From Curtobacterium sp. ISL-83 (lineage in GTDB: Bacteria; Actinomycetota; Actinomycetes; Actinomycetales; Microbacteriaceae), in contig NZ_JAGGPH010000012.1 in NCBI RefSeq assembly GCF_018613895.1, positions 62,001-126,000 on the forward strand: DNA of 64,000 nucleotides. Reading direction: 5' to 3'. A program made the translations under genes and the position numbers. This document shows, in pieces, positions 42,098 through 53,524 of the stretch; position 1 is the stretch's first letter; each line of letters begins with the position of its first letter. The notes below the pieces were generated by a model. The model saw only the letters and a list, made by a program, of their open reading frames with translations. It did no database searches and was not told the DNA's origin.

Positions 42098-42207
42098 CGG
42101 GGTTCCTCTCGGTCGGGTCCGTGGTGCGTTCGTCGCGAGCGCGGCACGGCCGCGCCCGCGAGGAACTGGGTGGATCGGGACAGCGTCCACCGGGACAGCG
42201 TCCAACG

Positions 42208-42271
42208 GGACAGGGCGCGGACCGGAGGCGACGCGTGCTCGTGCACCGTGCCTCCCGTCCGCGCCCTGTCC
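42208..42271 (-). terminator. Terminator of pyk (GGGAGGC-family palindrome)
   Basis: Outer arms GGACAGGGCGCGGAC (42208-42222) and 42257-42271 pair perfectly; after one mismatch the inner GGAGGC (42224-42229) pairs with GCCTCC (42250-42255). It is 11 bases past the pyk stop. Confidence 0.75.
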
Positions 42272-42281
42272 GGTCCGGTCG

Positions 42282-43727
42282 TCAGCTCCGGACGTAGGCC
42301 GGAGCGGCCTCGGCGTGCGCGTCGCCGACCCGGTGCACCCGGAGGTCGTTCGTCGACCCCTCGAGTCCGGGAGGGGACCCGGCGGTCACGATGACGCGGT
42401 CGCCGGGGGCGGCGAGCCCGTTCTCGAGGAGGACGTCGTCCACCTGCGAGAAGAGCTCATCGGTGTGGGTCTTGCGCTCGACCAGGAAGGACCGGACGCC
42501 CCACGTGAGTGCCATGCGGCGACGGGTCGCCTCGTTCGGGGTGAACGCGATGATCGGCAGACCGTGACGCAGGCGGGACATGCGCCGGGCCGAGTCGCCG
42601 GACTCGGTGAACACGCAGAGGTACGAGGCCTCGGTGAACTCCGCGATCTCGACGGCGGCGAGGGTGATCGCACCACCGAGCGTGCGGGGCTTCGTGCCGA
42701 GCGGGGCGATGCGCTCGAGGCCGTGGTCCTCGGTCGACTCGACGATGCGGGCCATCGTGCGGACGGTCTCCACCGGGTACTCGCCGACGCTCGTCTCACC
42801 GGAGAGCATCACGGCGTCGGCACCGTCGAGCACCGCGTTCGCGACGTCGGAGGTCTCGGCGCGGGTGGGGATCGGCGACGAGATCATCGACTCGAGCATC
42901 TGCGTCGCGACGATGACCGGCTTGGCCATCCGACGGGACAGCTCGACGGCTCGCTTCTGCACGATCGGCACGGCCTCGAGCGGGAGCTCGACGCCGAGGT
43001 CACCGCGGGCGACCATGATCGCGTCGAAGGCGTCGATGATCTCCTCGAGCGCGTCGACGGCCTGCGGCTTCTCGACCTTGGCGATGACCGGCAGGCGCTT
43101 GCCCTCTTCGTCCATGATCTCGTGCGCGCGGATGACGTCGGAGGCGTTGCGGACGAACGACAGCGCGATCAGGTCCGCGCCCTGGCGGATGCCCCAGCGC
43201 AGGTCGGCTTCGTCCTTCTCGCTGAGCGCGGGGACGTTCACGGCGACGCCGGGCAGGTTGATGCCCTTGTTGTTCGACACGGTGCCGCCGACGACGACCT
43301 CGGTGCGGACGCGCACCCCGTCGGTGTCGAGGACGCGCAGGCGGACCCGGCCGTCGTCGATGAGCAGCGGGTCACCGGGCTTGACGTCCTGCGGGAGGCC
43401 CTTGAAGGTCGTGCCGCAGATCTCCTTCGAGCCGGGCACGTCCTCGGTCGTGATGGTGAAGACGTCTCCGACCGCCAGGTCGTGGGGGCCGTCGGCGAAG
43501 CGGGCGAGGCGGATCTTCGGACCCTGCAGGTCGACGAGGATCGCGACCGGCTTGCCGAGCTCCTCAGCGGCACGACGGACGTTCACGTAGTTGGCCTCGT
43601 GCACGCTGTAGTCACCGTGGCTGAGGTTGAGTCGGGCGACGTCGACGCCCGCTTCGATGATCTCCTTGACGGTCTCGTAGTCCGACGTTGCCGGACCGAG
43701 AGTCGAAACGATCTTTGCGCGTCTCAA
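42282..43727 (-). CDS. pyk: Pyruvate kinase
   Basis: The 481-residue enzyme makes pyruvate and ATP from phosphoenolpyruvate. It starts MRRAKIVSTLGPATSDYETV, has LNLSHGDYSVHE, the active-site VIAKVEKPQAVDALEEI and the metal-site VARGDLGVELP, and VIVATQMLESMI. The C-terminal regulatory domain is complete. It is monocistronic, with its own palindromic terminator, about 140 bases from the gltD end. Confidence 0.98.
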   Translation of the reverse strand: MRRAKIVSTLGPATSDYETVKEIIEAGVDVARLNLSHGDYSVHEANYVNVRRAAEELGKPVAILVDLQGPKIRLARFADGPHDLAVGDVFTITTEDVPGSKEICGTTFKGLPQDVKPGDPLLIDDGRVRLRVLDTDGVRVRTEVVVGGTVSNNKGINLPGVAVNVPALSEKDEADLRWGIRQGADLIALSFVRNASDVIRAHEIMDEEGKRLPVIAKVEKPQAVDALEEIIDAFDAIMVARGDLGVELPLEAVPIVQKRAVELSRRMAKPVIVATQMLESMISSPIPTRAETSDVANAVLDGADAVMLSGETSVGEYPVETVRTMARIVESTEDHGLERIAPLGTKPRTLGGAITLAAVEIAEFTEASYLCVFTESGDSARRMSRLRHGLPIIAFTPNEATRRRMALTWGVRSFLVERKTHTDELFSQVDDVLLENGLAAPGDRVIVTAGSPPGLEGSTNDLRVHRVGDAHAEAAPAYVRS

Positions 43728-43793
43728 TGGATTCCTTCGTGTGGTGGTTGGTGCTTGGAGTTCCCGCGCTGTGGGGCCGCGCGGAACGAAGCG

Positions 43794-43827
43794 AGGCCAC
43801 CAGCACCCTACCGAGTGCTGGTGGCCT
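43794..43827 (-). terminator. Terminator of gltD
   Basis: Perfect 13-bp arms AGGCCACCAGCAC (43794-43806) and 43815-43827 with an 8-base loop, 40 bases past the gltD stop. Confidence 0.75.
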
Positions 43828-43867
43828 GGTGCTCACTGATGCGTGGCCGTCGTGTGGACGCGCACGG

Positions 43868-45325
43868 TCAGACCGAGATCGCGCGGTCGGTGGCCTTCAC
43901 CGGTGCGGGCAGGATCGTCGAGCCCTCGAGGTAGGTGTCGACCTGCGCCGCGGCAGCCCGACCCTCCGCGATCGCCCAGACGATGAGCGACTGACCGCGA
44001 CCCGCGTCGCCCGCGACGAAGACGCCCGGCTCGTTGGTGGAGTAGTCGGCTCCGCGGGCGACGGCACCCGACGCGGTGGTCGGCAGGCCGAGCTGGGGCT
44101 CGATCGAGTCGGTCTCCGGACCGGTGAAGCCCATCGCGATGAGCACCAGGTCGGTCGGGATCTCCCGCTCGGTGCCGGCCTTCGGGACACGACGGCCGTC
44201 GAGGTACTCGGTCTCGGCGACCCGCAGTGCGCGGACCTCGCCGGCCTCGTTCGCCAGGAACTCGACGGTCGAGGCCAGGAAGTGCCGCTCGCCGCCCTCT
44301 TCGTGTGCGCTCGTGACCTCGAACACGGTCGGGAACATCGGCCACGGCTGGTCCGACGGACGCTCGAGCGGCGGCTGCTTGCCGATCGCCAGGTTCGTCA
44401 CGCTGAGCGCACCCTGCCGGTGTGCGGTGCCGATGCAGTCCGCGCCGGTGTCACCGCCGCCGATCACGACGACGTGCTTGCCCTCGGCCGTCAGCTGGTT
44501 GTCGACCGTGGTGCCGGCGTTCGCCTTGTTCTGCTGGACCAGGTAGTCCATCGCGAAGTGCACGCCCTCGAGGTCGCGCCCCGGGATCGGCAGGTCCCGC
44601 GGGACCGTGGCCCCGGTGGCGACCACGACGGCGTCGTAGCGCGACTTCAGGTCGTCCCACGTGATGTCGCGGCCGATCTCGACGCCTGCGCGGAACCGGG
44701 TGCCCTCGGCCTGCATCTGGGCGAGGCGCGCGTCGATCTGTCGCTTCTCCATCTTGAAGTCGGGGATGCCGTACCGCAGCAGGCCACCGATGCGGTCGTC
44801 ACGCTCGTAGACCGCGACGGTGTGGCCGGCGCGGGTGAGCTGCTGCGCGGCGGCCAGGCCCGCGGGGCCCGATCCGACCACGGCCACGGTCTTGCCGGTC
44901 AGGCGCTCCGGCGGGTGCGGGGTGACCCACCCGTTCTGGAACGCCTGGTCGATGATCGAGACCTCGACCTGCTTGATCGTCACGGGCGGCTGGTTGATGC
45001 CGAGCACGCACGACGACTCGCACGGCGCCGGGCAGAGCCGACCGGTGAACTCCGGGAAGTTGTTCGTCTCGTGGAGCCGCTCGATGGCCTGACGGCCCTC
45101 GCCGCGCCACGTCAGGTCGTTCCACTCGGGGATCAGGTTGCCGAGCGGGCAGCCCTGGTGGCAGAACGGGACGCCGCAGTCCATGCAACGACCGGCCTGC
45201 CGCTTGAGCGCGCCGGACTCCTGCTGCTCGTAGACCTCTTTCCAGTCCATGAGCCGCACGGGCACCGGACGGCGCGGCGGGAGTTCGCGTTCCTGGACCT
45301 TGAGGAAGCCCTTCGGGTCAGCCAT
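43868..45325 (-). CDS. gltD: Glutamate synthase small subunit
   Basis: GltD supplies electrons from NADPH to the large subunit. The 485-residue protein has N-terminal iron-sulfur cysteines (GRCMDCGVPFCHQGCPLGN, about 41-59), an FAD-binding VAVVGSGPAGLAAAQQL and an NADPH-binding VVVIGGGDTGADC. The C-terminal GVFVAGDAGRGQSLIVWAI closes the flavoprotein fold. It follows gltB by 104 bases, with which it forms the enzyme. Confidence 0.97.
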   Translation of the reverse strand: MADPKGFLKVQERELPPRRPVPVRLMDWKEVYEQQESGALKRQAGRCMDCGVPFCHQGCPLGNLIPEWNDLTWRGEGRQAIERLHETNNFPEFTGRLCPAPCESSCVLGINQPPVTIKQVEVSIIDQAFQNGWVTPHPPERLTGKTVAVVGSGPAGLAAAQQLTRAGHTVAVYERDDRIGGLLRYGIPDFKMEKRQIDARLAQMQAEGTRFRAGVEIGRDITWDDLKSRYDAVVVATGATVPRDLPIPGRDLEGVHFAMDYLVQQNKANAGTTVDNQLTAEGKHVVVIGGGDTGADCIGTAHRQGALSVTNLAIGKQPPLERPSDQPWPMFPTVFEVTSAHEEGGERHFLASTVEFLANEAGEVRALRVAETEYLDGRRVPKAGTEREIPTDLVLIAMGFTGPETDSIEPQLGLPTTASGAVARGADYSTNEPGVFVAGDAGRGQSLIVWAIAEGRAAAAQVDTYLEGSTILPAPVKATDRAISV

Positions 45326-45429
45326 GGGTCGCCTCCTGGTTCGGTGCCGTGCTCGGTCGTGCGCTCGGCGTCGTGCTCGGTGTGCTGCTGGGGGTGACCG
45401 CTCGTGCGGTCCGGCGTCGTGCGGTGTGC

Positions 45430-48400
45430 TCAGCCACCGGTGACCTCCATGATGCGGTTCCAGACGACGTCGCCATCGGGGTCGAGCCCCTCGTCGACGG
45501 CCTGCTGGCGGGTCTGGAGCACGGCCGCGTAGTCCCGCGGCAGGACCTTCACGAAGTCGGACAGGTCGCCGGACTCGAGGAGCTCGGTCGCGAGCGCCGA
45601 ACCGGTCTCGTCCGCGTGTCGGCGGAGCAGGTCGGTCACGATCTCGACGTCGGCGCTGCCGAGGGGGCTCAGCTGGAGCTCCCCCGTGGCGAGCGAGTCG
45701 GTGTTCACGTGCTCTTCCCGCAGGCCCCGCACGTACGCGGTCCCGCCGGACATGCCGGCACCGAGGTTGCGGCCGGTCTCACCGAGGATCACCGCGAGGC
45801 CACCCGTCATGTACTCGAGCGCGTGGTCGCCCACGCCCTCGACCACCGCGGTCGCGCCGGAGTTGCGCACCAGGAACCGTTCGCCCACGATGCCGCGGAT
45901 GAACATGGTGCCCTGTGTGGCGCCGTACCCGATGACGTTGCCGGCGATGACGTTCTGCGCCGGGTCGAAGCCCGACTCGGCGTCCGGGCGGACGATGATC
46001 TCGCCGCCGGAGAGCCCCTTGCCGACGTAGTCGTTGCTGTCGCCGACGAGCCGGAGCGTGATGCCGGACGGCAGGAACGCGCCGAGGGACTGTCCGGCCG
46101 ACCCGCGGAGCGTGATGTCGATCGAACCCGTGGGCAGACCGTGCTCGCCGTGGCGGAGCGTGACCTCGTGTCCGAGCATGGTGCCGACCGCGCGCTCCGT
46201 GTTGCGGATCGGCAGGTCGAGCGCCACCGAGCCACCGTGCTCGAGCACGTCGGACGTCCGGTGGATCAGCTGCACGTCGAAGTGCTCGTCGAGCTCGTGG
46301 TCCTGGTCGCGCTGGTGGCGCCGGGGCTCGTCGCGTTCGAACTCCGGGCCGTGCAGCACGGGCGAGAGGTCGAGTCCCGACGCCTTCCAGTGCTGGACCG
46401 CGCGGTCGACGTCGAGCACGTCGGCCTGGCCGATCGCCTCGTCCAGGGTGCGGAAGCCGAGCTCGGCCAGGAGCTCACGGACCTCCTGCGCGATGAACTC
46501 GAAGAAGTTCACGACGAACTCCGGCTTGCCCGTGAAGCGCTTGCGCAGCTCCGGGTTCTGCGTCGCGACGCCCACCGGGCAGGTGTCCAGGTGGCAGACG
46601 CGCATCAGGATGCAGCCCTCGACCACGAGCGGAGCGGTGGCGAAGCCGTACTCCTCTGCGCCGAGCAGCGCGGCCACGACCACGTCGCGACCGGTCTTCA
46701 TCTGGCCGTCGACCTGCACGACGACGCGGTCACGCATGCCGTTCAGCATGAGCGTCTGCTGCGTCTCGGCGAGACCGATCTCCCACGGGGTGCCCGCGTG
46801 CTTGAGCGAGTTCAACGGGCTCGCGCCGGTGCCGCCGTCGTGGCCGGACACGAGCACCACGTCGGCGAGGGCCTTCGTCACGCCGGCCGCCACCGCGCCG
46901 ATGCCGGACTGGCTCACGAGCTTGACGTGCACACGAGCCGAGGGGTTCGCCCGCTTCACGTCGAAGATCAGCTGCTTGAGGTCCTCGATCGAGTAGATGT
47001 CGTGGTGCGGCGGCGGCGAGATGAGGCCGACGCCCGCGGTCGCGTGCCGGGTGCGGGCCACCCACGGGTAGACCTTCTGCGGGGGCAGCTGTCCGCCCTC
47101 GCCCGGCTTCGCGCCCTGCGCCATCTTCAGCTGGATGTCGGTCGCGTGCGTCAGGTACATGCTCGTCACGCCGAACCGGCCGGACGCGACCTGCTTGATG
47201 GCGCTGCGCCGCTCGGGGTCGAGGAGTCGGTCGACGTCCTCGCCGCCCTCACCCGTGTTCGAGCGTCCGCCGAGGCGGTTCATCGCGATCGCCAGCGTCT
47301 CGTGCGCTTCCTTCGAGATGGAGCCGTACGACATCGCACCGGTGTTGAACCGCTTCACGACGGACTCGATCGGCTCGACCTCGTCCAGCGGGACCGGCGG
47401 GCGGACACCGTCCTTGAACCGGAACAACCCGCGGAGCGTCATCAGCTGCTCGGACTGGTCGTCCACGGCCTTCGAGTACTCGCGGAAGATGTCGTAGCGA
47501 CGGGACCGCGTGGCGTGCTGCAGCCGGAACACCGTGTCCGGGTTGAACAGGTGCGGCGGGCCCTGGCGACGCCACTGGTACTCGCCGCCCGTCTGGAGCC
47601 GCTCGTGCGAGAGGACGGCGCCGTCCTGCGGGTACGCCTGGGCGTGCCGCTCGGCGTTCTCCTTCGCGATGACCTCGACCCCGACCCCGCCGAGGATCGA
47701 CGACGTGCCGGTGAAGTAGCGGTCGACGAACTCCTGGCTGAGGCCGACGGCCTCGAACGCCTGGGCGCCGGCGTAGCTCGACACCGTGGAGATGCCCATC
47801 TTGGACATGATCTTCAGCACGCCCTTGCCGAGCGCCTTGATCACGTTCTTGACGGCCTGCTCCGGCGTGATGCCGGTGATCATCCCGGCGCGCACGAGGT
47901 TCTCGCAGGTCTCCATCGCGAGGTACGGGTTGATCGCGGAGGCACCGAACCCGATCAGGGTCGCCACGTGGTGGACCTCGCGCACGTCGCCGGCCTCGAC
48001 GATCAGGCCGACCTTCATGCGCTGCTCGGTCCGGATCAGGTGGTGGTGCACGGCCGCGAGCAGCAACAGGCTCGGGACGGGGGCCTGCTCGACGTTGCCG
48101 TCACGGTCGGACAGCACGATGAACTGCTTGCCGGCCTCGATCGCCGCGTCGACCTCGTCGCACACGGCGGCGATGCGGTTCTCCATGGCGGCCTCGCCGG
48201 CGTCCACGCGGTACAGGCCCTTGATCGTCACCGTGAGGTGCCGACCGGACGCCGTCTCGAAGTGCTGGATCTTGGCGAGCTGGTCGTTGTCGATGACCGG
48301 GAAGTCGAGCGTGATCTGCTTCGCGTGCTCGGGTCCGGCGGACAGCAGGTTCCGCTCGGGACCGAGCCCCATGCCCATCGAGGTGATGACCTGCTCGCGG

Positions 48401-50043
48401 ATGGAGTCCAGTGGCGGGTTCGTCACCTGGGCGAACTGCTGCGTGAAGTAGTCGAACAGCAGGCGCGGTCGCTCGGAGAGCACCGCGATCGGGGTGTCCG
48501 ACCCCATCGCGCCGAGGGGCTCCGCTCCGGTCTGCGCCATCGGACGCAGCAGGATGCGGACTTCTTCCTCGGTGTAACCGAACGCGCGCTGCCGTCGCGT
48601 GACCGATGCCGGCGTGTGCACGATGTGCTCCCGCTCGGGCAGGTCGTTCAGGTTGATGCGGCCCTCGTCGAGCCAGTCGCCCCACGGTCCGGACGCGGCG
48701 AGACCCTGCTTGACCTCGTCGTCCTCGATGATGCGACCGGCCTCGGTGTCCACCAGGAACATCCGGCCCGGGCGGAGGCGCCCCTTGCGGACCACCTTGG
48801 CGGCGGGCACGTCGATGACACCCGTCTCCGACCCGAGCACGATGAGCCCGTCGTCGGTGACGAGGAACCGGCCGGGACGGAGCCCGTTGCGGTCGAGCGT
48901 CGCACCGACGAGCGAGCCGTCGGTGAACGTGATGGCGGCCGGGCCGTCCCACGGCTCCATGAGCATCGAGTGGTACTCGTAGAAGGCCCGGAGGTCCGGG
49001 TCCATGCCGACCTGGTTCTCCCACGCCTCGGGGACCATCATCGACACCGCGTGCGGGAGCGTCCGCCCCGTCAGGGTCAGCAGCTCCAGGACCTCGTCGA
49101 ACGAGGCCGAGTCGCTCGCACCAGGGCTCACGATCGGCAGCAGCGGTGCCATGTCGCCGAGCAGTTCGCTCTCGAGCTGGGACTGCCGCGCGCGCATCCA
49201 GTTGCGGTTGCCACGCACCGTGTTGATCTCGCCGTTGTGCGCGATGGTCCGGAACGGCTGCGCGAGCGGCCAGGACGGGAACGTGTTCGTGGAGTACCGC
49301 GAGTGCACGATCGCCAGCTTCGACGCGAAGCGCTCGTCGCTGAGGTCCGGGTAGAACGGCTCGAGCTGCAGCGTCGTGACCATGCCCTTGTAGACCATGG
49401 TCCGGCTCGACAGCGACATGAAGTAGACCTCGCTGTCGCGCTCGGCGCGCTTGCGGAGTCGGAAGGTCTGGCGGTCGAGCGCGATGCCGCTCCGGGCGAC
49501 TCCGTGCTCGTCGTGGTGGGTCGACGCGACGAAGAGCTGCTCGAACGCCGGCATCGCCGCGCGGGCGAGCGTCCCGAGGACCTCGGGACGGACGGGGACC
49601 GCACGCCATCCGAGGACGCGCAGGCCCTCGTCGTCGGCGAGACGCTCGATGGCGCCCTTGACCACGAGTCGCTCGTCGGGGTCGACGGGCAGGTAGGCGG
49701 TCCCGACGGCGTACTCCCCCGCTGCGGGCAGCGTGAACGGGACGACGGCGCGGAAGAACTCGTCGGGCACCTGGCAGAGGATGCCCGCACCGTCACCGGT
49801 GCCGGCATCCGACCCGACGGCCCCGCGGTGTTCGAGGTTGCGGAGCGCGCCCAGGGCGGCGTCGACGATGTCGTGCCCCGGGGTCCCGCGGAGCGTCGCG
49901 ACCATCGCGAGACCGCAGGCGTCCTTCTCGTTCGCCGGGTCGTAGAGGCCCGCGGCCTCGGGGATCGCCGAGAACCGGCGGTGCGGCGGCACCATCGCTG
50001 ACGAGGCGACCTGCGCCGGGGACTTGGATGGCTGGAGCGCCAT
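45430..50043 (-). CDS. gltB: Glutamate synthase large subunit
   Basis: GltB converts glutamine and 2-oxoglutarate to two glutamates. The 1537-residue protein has an N-terminal class II glutamine amidotransferase domain with nucleophile C43 (DACGLAMV) after a short propeptide, a central domain, an FMN-binding synthase barrel with the 3Fe-4S cysteines in [16 protein letters not shown], and a C-terminal glutamate-synthase beta-helix domain. The start at 50043 has GAGGA upstream; M17 is a second possibility. It provides glutamate for the his and trp pathways encoded just upstream. Confidence 0.98.
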   Translation of the reverse strand: MALQPSKSPAQVASSAMVPPHRRFSAIPEAAGLYDPANEKDACGLAMVATLRGTPGHDIVDAALGALRNLEHRGAVGSDAGTGDGAGILCQVPDEFFRAVVPFTLPAAGEYAVGTAYLPVDPDERLVVKGAIERLADDEGLRVLGWRAVPVRPEVLGTLARAAMPAFEQLFVASTHHDEHGVARSGIALDRQTFRLRKRAERDSEVYFMSLSSRTMVYKGMVTTLQLEPFYPDLSDERFASKLAIVHSRYSTNTFPSWPLAQPFRTIAHNGEINTVRGNRNWMRARQSQLESELLGDMAPLLPIVSPGASDSASFDEVLELLTLTGRTLPHAVSMMVPEAWENQVGMDPDLRAFYEYHSMLMEPWDGPAAITFTDGSLVGATLDRNGLRPGRFLVTDDGLIVLGSETGVIDVPAAKVVRKGRLRPGRMFLVDTEAGRIIEDDEVKQGLAASGPWGDWLDEGRINLNDLPEREHIVHTPASVTRRQRAFGYTEEEVRILLRPMAQTGAEPLGAMGSDTPIAVLSERPRLLFDYFTQQFAQVTNPPLDSIREQVITSMGMGLGPERNLLSAGPEHAKQITLDFPVIDNDQLAKIQHFETASGRHLTVTIKGLYRVDAGEAAMENRIAAVCDEVDAAIEAGKQFIVLSDRDGNVEQAPVPSLLLLAAVHHHLIRTEQRMKVGLIVEAGDVREVHHVATLIGFGASAINPYLAMETCENLVRAGMITGITPEQAVKNVIKALGKGVLKIMSKMGISTVSSYAGAQAFEAVGLSQEFVDRYFTGTSSILGGVGVEVIAKENAERHAQAYPQDGAVLSHERLQTGGEYQWRRQGPPHLFNPDTVFRLQHATRSRRYDIFREYSKAVDDQSEQLMTLRGLFRFKDGVRPPVPLDEVEPIESVVKRFNTGAMSYGSISKEAHETLAIAMNRLGGRSNTGEGGEDVDRLLDPERRSAIKQVASGRFGVTSMYLTHATDIQLKMAQGAKPGEGGQLPPQKVYPWVARTRHATAGVGLISPPPHHDIYSIEDLKQLIFDVKRANPSARVHVKLVSQSGIGAVAAGVTKALADVVLVSGHDGGTGASPLNSLKHAGTPWEIGLAETQQTLMLNGMRDRVVVQVDGQMKTGRDVVVAALLGAEEYGFATAPLVVEGCILMRVCHLDTCPVGVATQNPELRKRFTGKPEFVVNFFEFIAQEVRELLAELGFRTLDEAIGQADVLDVDRAVQHWKASGLDLSPVLHGPEFERDEPRRHQRDQDHELDEHFDVQLIHRTSDVLEHGGSVALDLPIRNTERAVGTMLGHEVTLRHGEHGLPTGSIDITLRGSAGQSLGAFLPSGITLRLVGDSNDYVGKGLSGGEIIVRPDAESGFDPAQNVIAGNVIGYGATQGTMFIRGIVGERFLVRNSGATAVVEGVGDHALEYMTGGLAVILGETGRNLGAGMSGGTAYVRGLREEHVNTDSLATGELQLSPLGSADVEIVTDLLRRHADETGSALATELLESGDLSDFVKVLPRDYAAVLQTRQQAVDEGLDPDGDVVWNRIMEVTGG

Positions 50044-50254
50044 GGGGAACCGTCCTCACGAGGAAGTGGAACAGGGACAGCGTTGGCCCGGTGGTGCGTT
50101 CCGCCCGAGCGGGCGGGACAGGTGCCCGTTCACTCCGCCGACGAGGTGCGTCGTCGGAGTGCGAGGTTGCGGACCCGCTTGTGGCGTGGTCCCGAGGTGC
50201 TGGCTGCTGCATGGCACGTCCGGCGGGGAGCCGGTCGTGCAGGAGGGGTGCTTC

Positions 50255-51250
50255 CTACGCGCGGCGAGCTGCGGTGCTGACCGGCTCGGAGTCGGAGACG
50301 CTCGTGGCTGCGTCGTCGTCCTGATCCGAGTAGGTGTCGTCCGAGTCTACATCGGACTTCGCACGCGGCTCGCGACCCGGCCGGTAGGGGCTGGGCTCCT
50401 TGCCGGTGTGCCGTCGCGACTGGACGACGAAGATGATGATGCCGAGCAGGATCGCGGCGAACGACATCCAGACGTTCGTGCGGACACCGAAGAAGGTCTC
50501 GCTGGTGTCCACGCGGATGGACTCGAGGACCGAGCGGCCGGTGCCGTACCAGATGAGGTAGAGCGCCATGACGCGACCCCACTGCAGTCGGAAGCGCCGG
50601 TCGAGCAGCAGGATGACGATCACGCCGACGACGTTCCAGATGATCTCGTAGAGGAACGTCGGGTGGAAGAGCGTGCCCTCGGGCAGTCCCTTCGGGAACG
50701 CGGCGTTCGACGACTCGATCTGCAGGCCCCACGGCAGGCTGGTCGGCATGCCGTACAGCTCGTGGTTGAAGTAGTTGCCGAGGCGCCCGAAGGCCTGTGC
50801 CAGGAGGACACCCGGCGCGACGGCGTCGATGAAGGCGGAGAAGCGCAGACCGACCTGGCGGCAGCCGAACCAGGCGCCGACCGACCCGAGGATGAGCGCC
50901 CCGAAGATCGCCAGCCCGCCCTGCCAGATGTAGAGGAAGGACAGCGGGTCGATGCCGGGACCGAAGTAGTCGCTCACGTGCGTGAACACGTGGAAGAGAC
51001 GGCCGCCGATGATGCCGGCAGGGACGGCCCAGATCGCGATGTCGATGATGATCCAGCGCTCGGCACCACGGGCGTTCAGGCGCTTGTTCGCCAGCACGAC
51101 GGCCGCGACGATCCCGAACAGGATGCAGATCGCGTAGGCGTGGATCCGGAAGTCGAGGGGCAGCGACCAGCCGAAGACGTCCTGCAGCCACGCCGTGAGG
51201 TCGAAGTACTGCCAGGCCGTGCTCGGGCTCGGGATGCTCAGGAGGGGCAT
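50255..51250 (-). CDS. lgt: Prolipoprotein diacylglyceryl transferase
   Basis: Lgt transfers a diacylglyceryl group from phosphatidylglycerol to the lipobox cysteine of prolipoproteins in the membrane. The 331-residue protein has seven helices, HAYAICILFGI with the conserved first-helix H, GGRLFHVF, and the Lgt signature GRLGNYFNHELYG. The last ~50 residues form an acidic Ser/Asp-rich cytosolic tail typical of actinobacterial Lgt. It lies after trpA, a frequent neighbour in this group, but a strong hairpin intervenes. Confidence 0.97.
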   Translation of the reverse strand: MPLLSIPSPSTAWQYFDLTAWLQDVFGWSLPLDFRIHAYAICILFGIVAAVVLANKRLNARGAERWIIIDIAIWAVPAGIIGGRLFHVFTHVSDYFGPGIDPLSFLYIWQGGLAIFGALILGSVGAWFGCRQVGLRFSAFIDAVAPGVLLAQAFGRLGNYFNHELYGMPTSLPWGLQIESSNAAFPKGLPEGTLFHPTFLYEIIWNVVGVIVILLLDRRFRLQWGRVMALYLIWYGTGRSVLESIRVDTSETFFGVRTNVWMSFAAILLGIIIFVVQSRRHTGKEPSPYRPGREPRAKSDVDSDDTYSDQDDDAATSVSDSEPVSTAARRA

Positions 51251-51395
51251 GGAGGTGCTGTCGCCTTTCGGTGCTGGCTGGGCGCGGTGCCGACGCGGCG
51301 TCGGCCCCGCATCACTGTAGCGCGGGGAGCGCGGCGGGCAGGAACCGACCGGACGGTCCTGGGGAAATCGTGACGCGGGCGCCGGACTGTGGACG

Positions 51396-51443
51396 GGAGG
51401 CCCGTGGTGCGTGACCGGCGTCGATCACGCACCACGGGCCTCC
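51396..51443 (-). terminator. Terminator of the trp run (GGGAGGC-family palindrome)
   Basis: Perfect 19-bp arms GGAGGCCCGTGGTGCGTGA (51396-51414) and 51425-51443; the left arm is preceded by GGACG as in other family members. It starts 8 bases after the trpA stop. Confidence 0.8.
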
Positions 51444-51450
51444 AGGACGG

Positions 51451-52245
51451 TCAGCGGCGACCGGCGCCGGAGGTGAGGTCGGCGGCTCGGTCGGCCACGC
51501 CCTGCACCCCGAGGTCGGCGAGGGCGCGCACGAAGGCCGATCCGATGATGGCGCCGTCGGCGTACTCGAGGACCTCGGTCACCTGGTCGGCGGTCGAGAT
51601 GCCGAGTCCGACGCAGGTGCGCTCGACGCCCTGCTCGCGGAGGCGGGACACCACGCTCCGTGCGGCGGAGTCGACGCCGGCGCGCGCGCCGGTCACGCCC
51701 ATCGTGGACACGGCGTACACGAACCCGCGGCTGGAATCGACGGCCTGTCGCATCCGCGTGTCGGACGACGACGGTGCCGCCAGGAACACCCGGTCGAGAC
51801 CGGTGCGCTCGGACTGGGCGATCCACTCGGCGCCCTCGTCCGGGATGAGGTCAGGGGTGATGAGCCCGGCCGCGCCCGCCGCGACGAGGTCGTCGGCGAA
51901 CCGCTCCACGCCGTAGCGGAGCACCGGGTTCCAGTACGTCATCACGAGGACGGGGACGTCCGCGCGCTCGGTGATCTCGCGCACCGCGTCGAAGACGTGC
52001 GCGACCCGGAAGCCGTTCGCCAGGCTCTCCTCGGCCGCACGCTGGATGACGGGTCCGTCCATCACCGGATCGGAGTACGGCAGGCCGAGCTCGATGACGT
52101 CGACGCCGTTCTCGGCGAGGGCCACCGCGGCGTCCACGCTCGTCTGCACGTTCGGGTACCCCGCCGGCAGGTAGCCGATGACGGCTCCGGCGCGCTCGGC
52201 GTTGGCGGTGTCGATGGTCGTGGCGACCGTCCGGTTCGTGGTCAC
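51451..52245 (-). CDS. trpA: Tryptophan synthase alpha subunit
   Basis: The alpha subunit cleaves indole-3-glycerol phosphate to indole, which is channelled to the beta subunit. The 264-residue TIM barrel has catalytic E52 ([11 protein letters not shown]) and D63 (VMDGP). The C-terminal phosphate-binding [10 protein letters not shown] and GAIIGSAFV are present. Its GTG start overlaps the trpB stop by four bases, fitting the 1:1 stoichiometry of the complex. Confidence 0.97.
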   Translation of the reverse strand: MTTNRTVATTIDTANAERAGAVIGYLPAGYPNVQTSVDAAVALAENGVDVIELGLPYSDPVMDGPVIQRAAEESLANGFRVAHVFDAVREITERADVPVLVMTYWNPVLRYGVERFADDLVAAGAAGLITPDLIPDEGAEWIAQSERTGLDRVFLAAPSSSDTRMRQAVDSSRGFVYAVSTMGVTGARAGVDSAARSVVSRLREQGVERTCVGLGISTADQVTEVLEYADGAIIGSAFVRALADLGVQGVADRAADLTSGAGRR

Positions 52246-53456
52246 AGCTGCACCGCGTTCTCGTCGAGGATGCCGAAGTAGCGACTGGCGGACGCGACGT
52301 CCTTGTCACCGCGGCCGGACAGGTTCACGAGGATGACCCCCTGGGGGCCGAGCTCCTTGCCGAGCTTCATCGCCCCGGCGAGGGCGTGCGACGACTCGAT
52401 CGCCGGGATGATGCCCTCGGTGCGGCTGAGCAGGCGGAACGCCTCCATCGCCTCGTCGTCGGTGATGGGCTGGTACTGCGCCCGACCGATCGACGCCAGG
52501 TAGGCGTGTTCCGGCCCGACGCTCGGGTAGTCGAGCCCGGCGGAGATGCTGTGGCTCTCGATGGTCTGGCCGTCCTCGTCCTGCATCAGGTAGGACCGGG
52601 CGCCCTGCAGGACGCCTTCGCGCCCGAGCGTGATGCTGGCGGCGTGGCGCCCGGTCTCGACGCCGTCACCCCCGGCCTCGAAGCCGTGCAGTGCGACGGA
52701 CTCGTCGTCCAGGAACGCCTCGAAGATGCCCATCGCGTTCGAACCACCGCCGACGCACGCGGCCACGGCGTCCGGGAGCCGGCCGACGAGGTCGAGGACC
52801 TGCTGACGGGCTTCGTCACCGATCACCTTGTGGAACTCGCGGACCATCTCGGGGAACGGGTGCGGGCCGGCGACCGTGCCGAGCAGGTAGTGCGTCGAGT
52901 CCACGTTCGCCACCCAGTCGCGCAGGGCGTCGTTGATCGCGTCCTTCAGCGTCCGGGACCCGGTCTCGACGGGGATCACCTCGGCGCCGAGGAGGCGCAT
53001 GCGCGCGACGTTCAGGGCCTGGCGTTCGGTGTCGACGGCGCCCATGTAGACGACGCAGTCCATGCCGAACAGGGCGGCGGCGGTCGCGGTCGCCACACCG
53101 TGCTGCCCGGCGCCGGTCTCGGCGATGAGCCGGGTCTTGCCGAGGCGCCTCGCGACGAGGGCCTGGCCCAGGACGTTGTTGATCTTGTGCGAGCCGGTGT
53201 GGTTCAGGTCCTCGCGCTTCAAGATCACCCGGGCGCCACCGGCGTGCTTCGCGAACCGGGGCACCTCGGTGATGATCGACGGGCGCCCGGTGTAGTCGCG
53301 TTGCAGCGCGTCCAGTTCCTGGTGGAAGGCGGGATCGGCCCAGGCCTCGCGGAACGCCGCTTCGAGTTCGTCGAGGGCCAGGACGAGGGACTCGGGGACG
53401 AACCGTCCGCCGAAGTCGCCGAAGTACGGGCCGTGCAGGTCGCGGAGCGAGGTCAC
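52242..53456 (-). CDS. trpB: Tryptophan synthase beta subunit
   Basis: The PLP-dependent beta subunit joins indole and serine into tryptophan. The 404-residue protein starts [14 protein letters not shown] (9-22), has the PLP lysine K91 in [10 protein letters not shown], and the phosphate-cradle GGGSNAMG. Start GTG at 53456. It follows trpC by 68 bases and overlaps trpA. Confidence 0.98.
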   Translation of the reverse strand: MTSLRDLHGPYFGDFGGRFVPESLVLALDELEAAFREAWADPAFHQELDALQRDYTGRPSIITEVPRFAKHAGGARVILKREDLNHTGSHKINNVLGQALVARRLGKTRLIAETGAGQHGVATATAAALFGMDCVVYMGAVDTERQALNVARMRLLGAEVIPVETGSRTLKDAINDALRDWVANVDSTHYLLGTVAGPHPFPEMVREFHKVIGDEARQQVLDLVGRLPDAVAACVGGGSNAMGIFEAFLDDESVALHGFEAGGDGVETGRHAASITLGREGVLQGARSYLMQDEDGQTIESHSISAGLDYPSVGPEHAYLASIGRAQYQPITDDEAMEAFRLLSRTEGIIPAIESSHALAGAMKLGKELGPQGVILVNLSGRGDKDVASASRYFGILDENAVQL

Positions 53457-53524
53457 GATGGGTCCTTCCGGGACGAAGCCCGACCGGCTCCGGGTGGAGC
53501 GGCGATCGGACGTGTTGGGGTCGT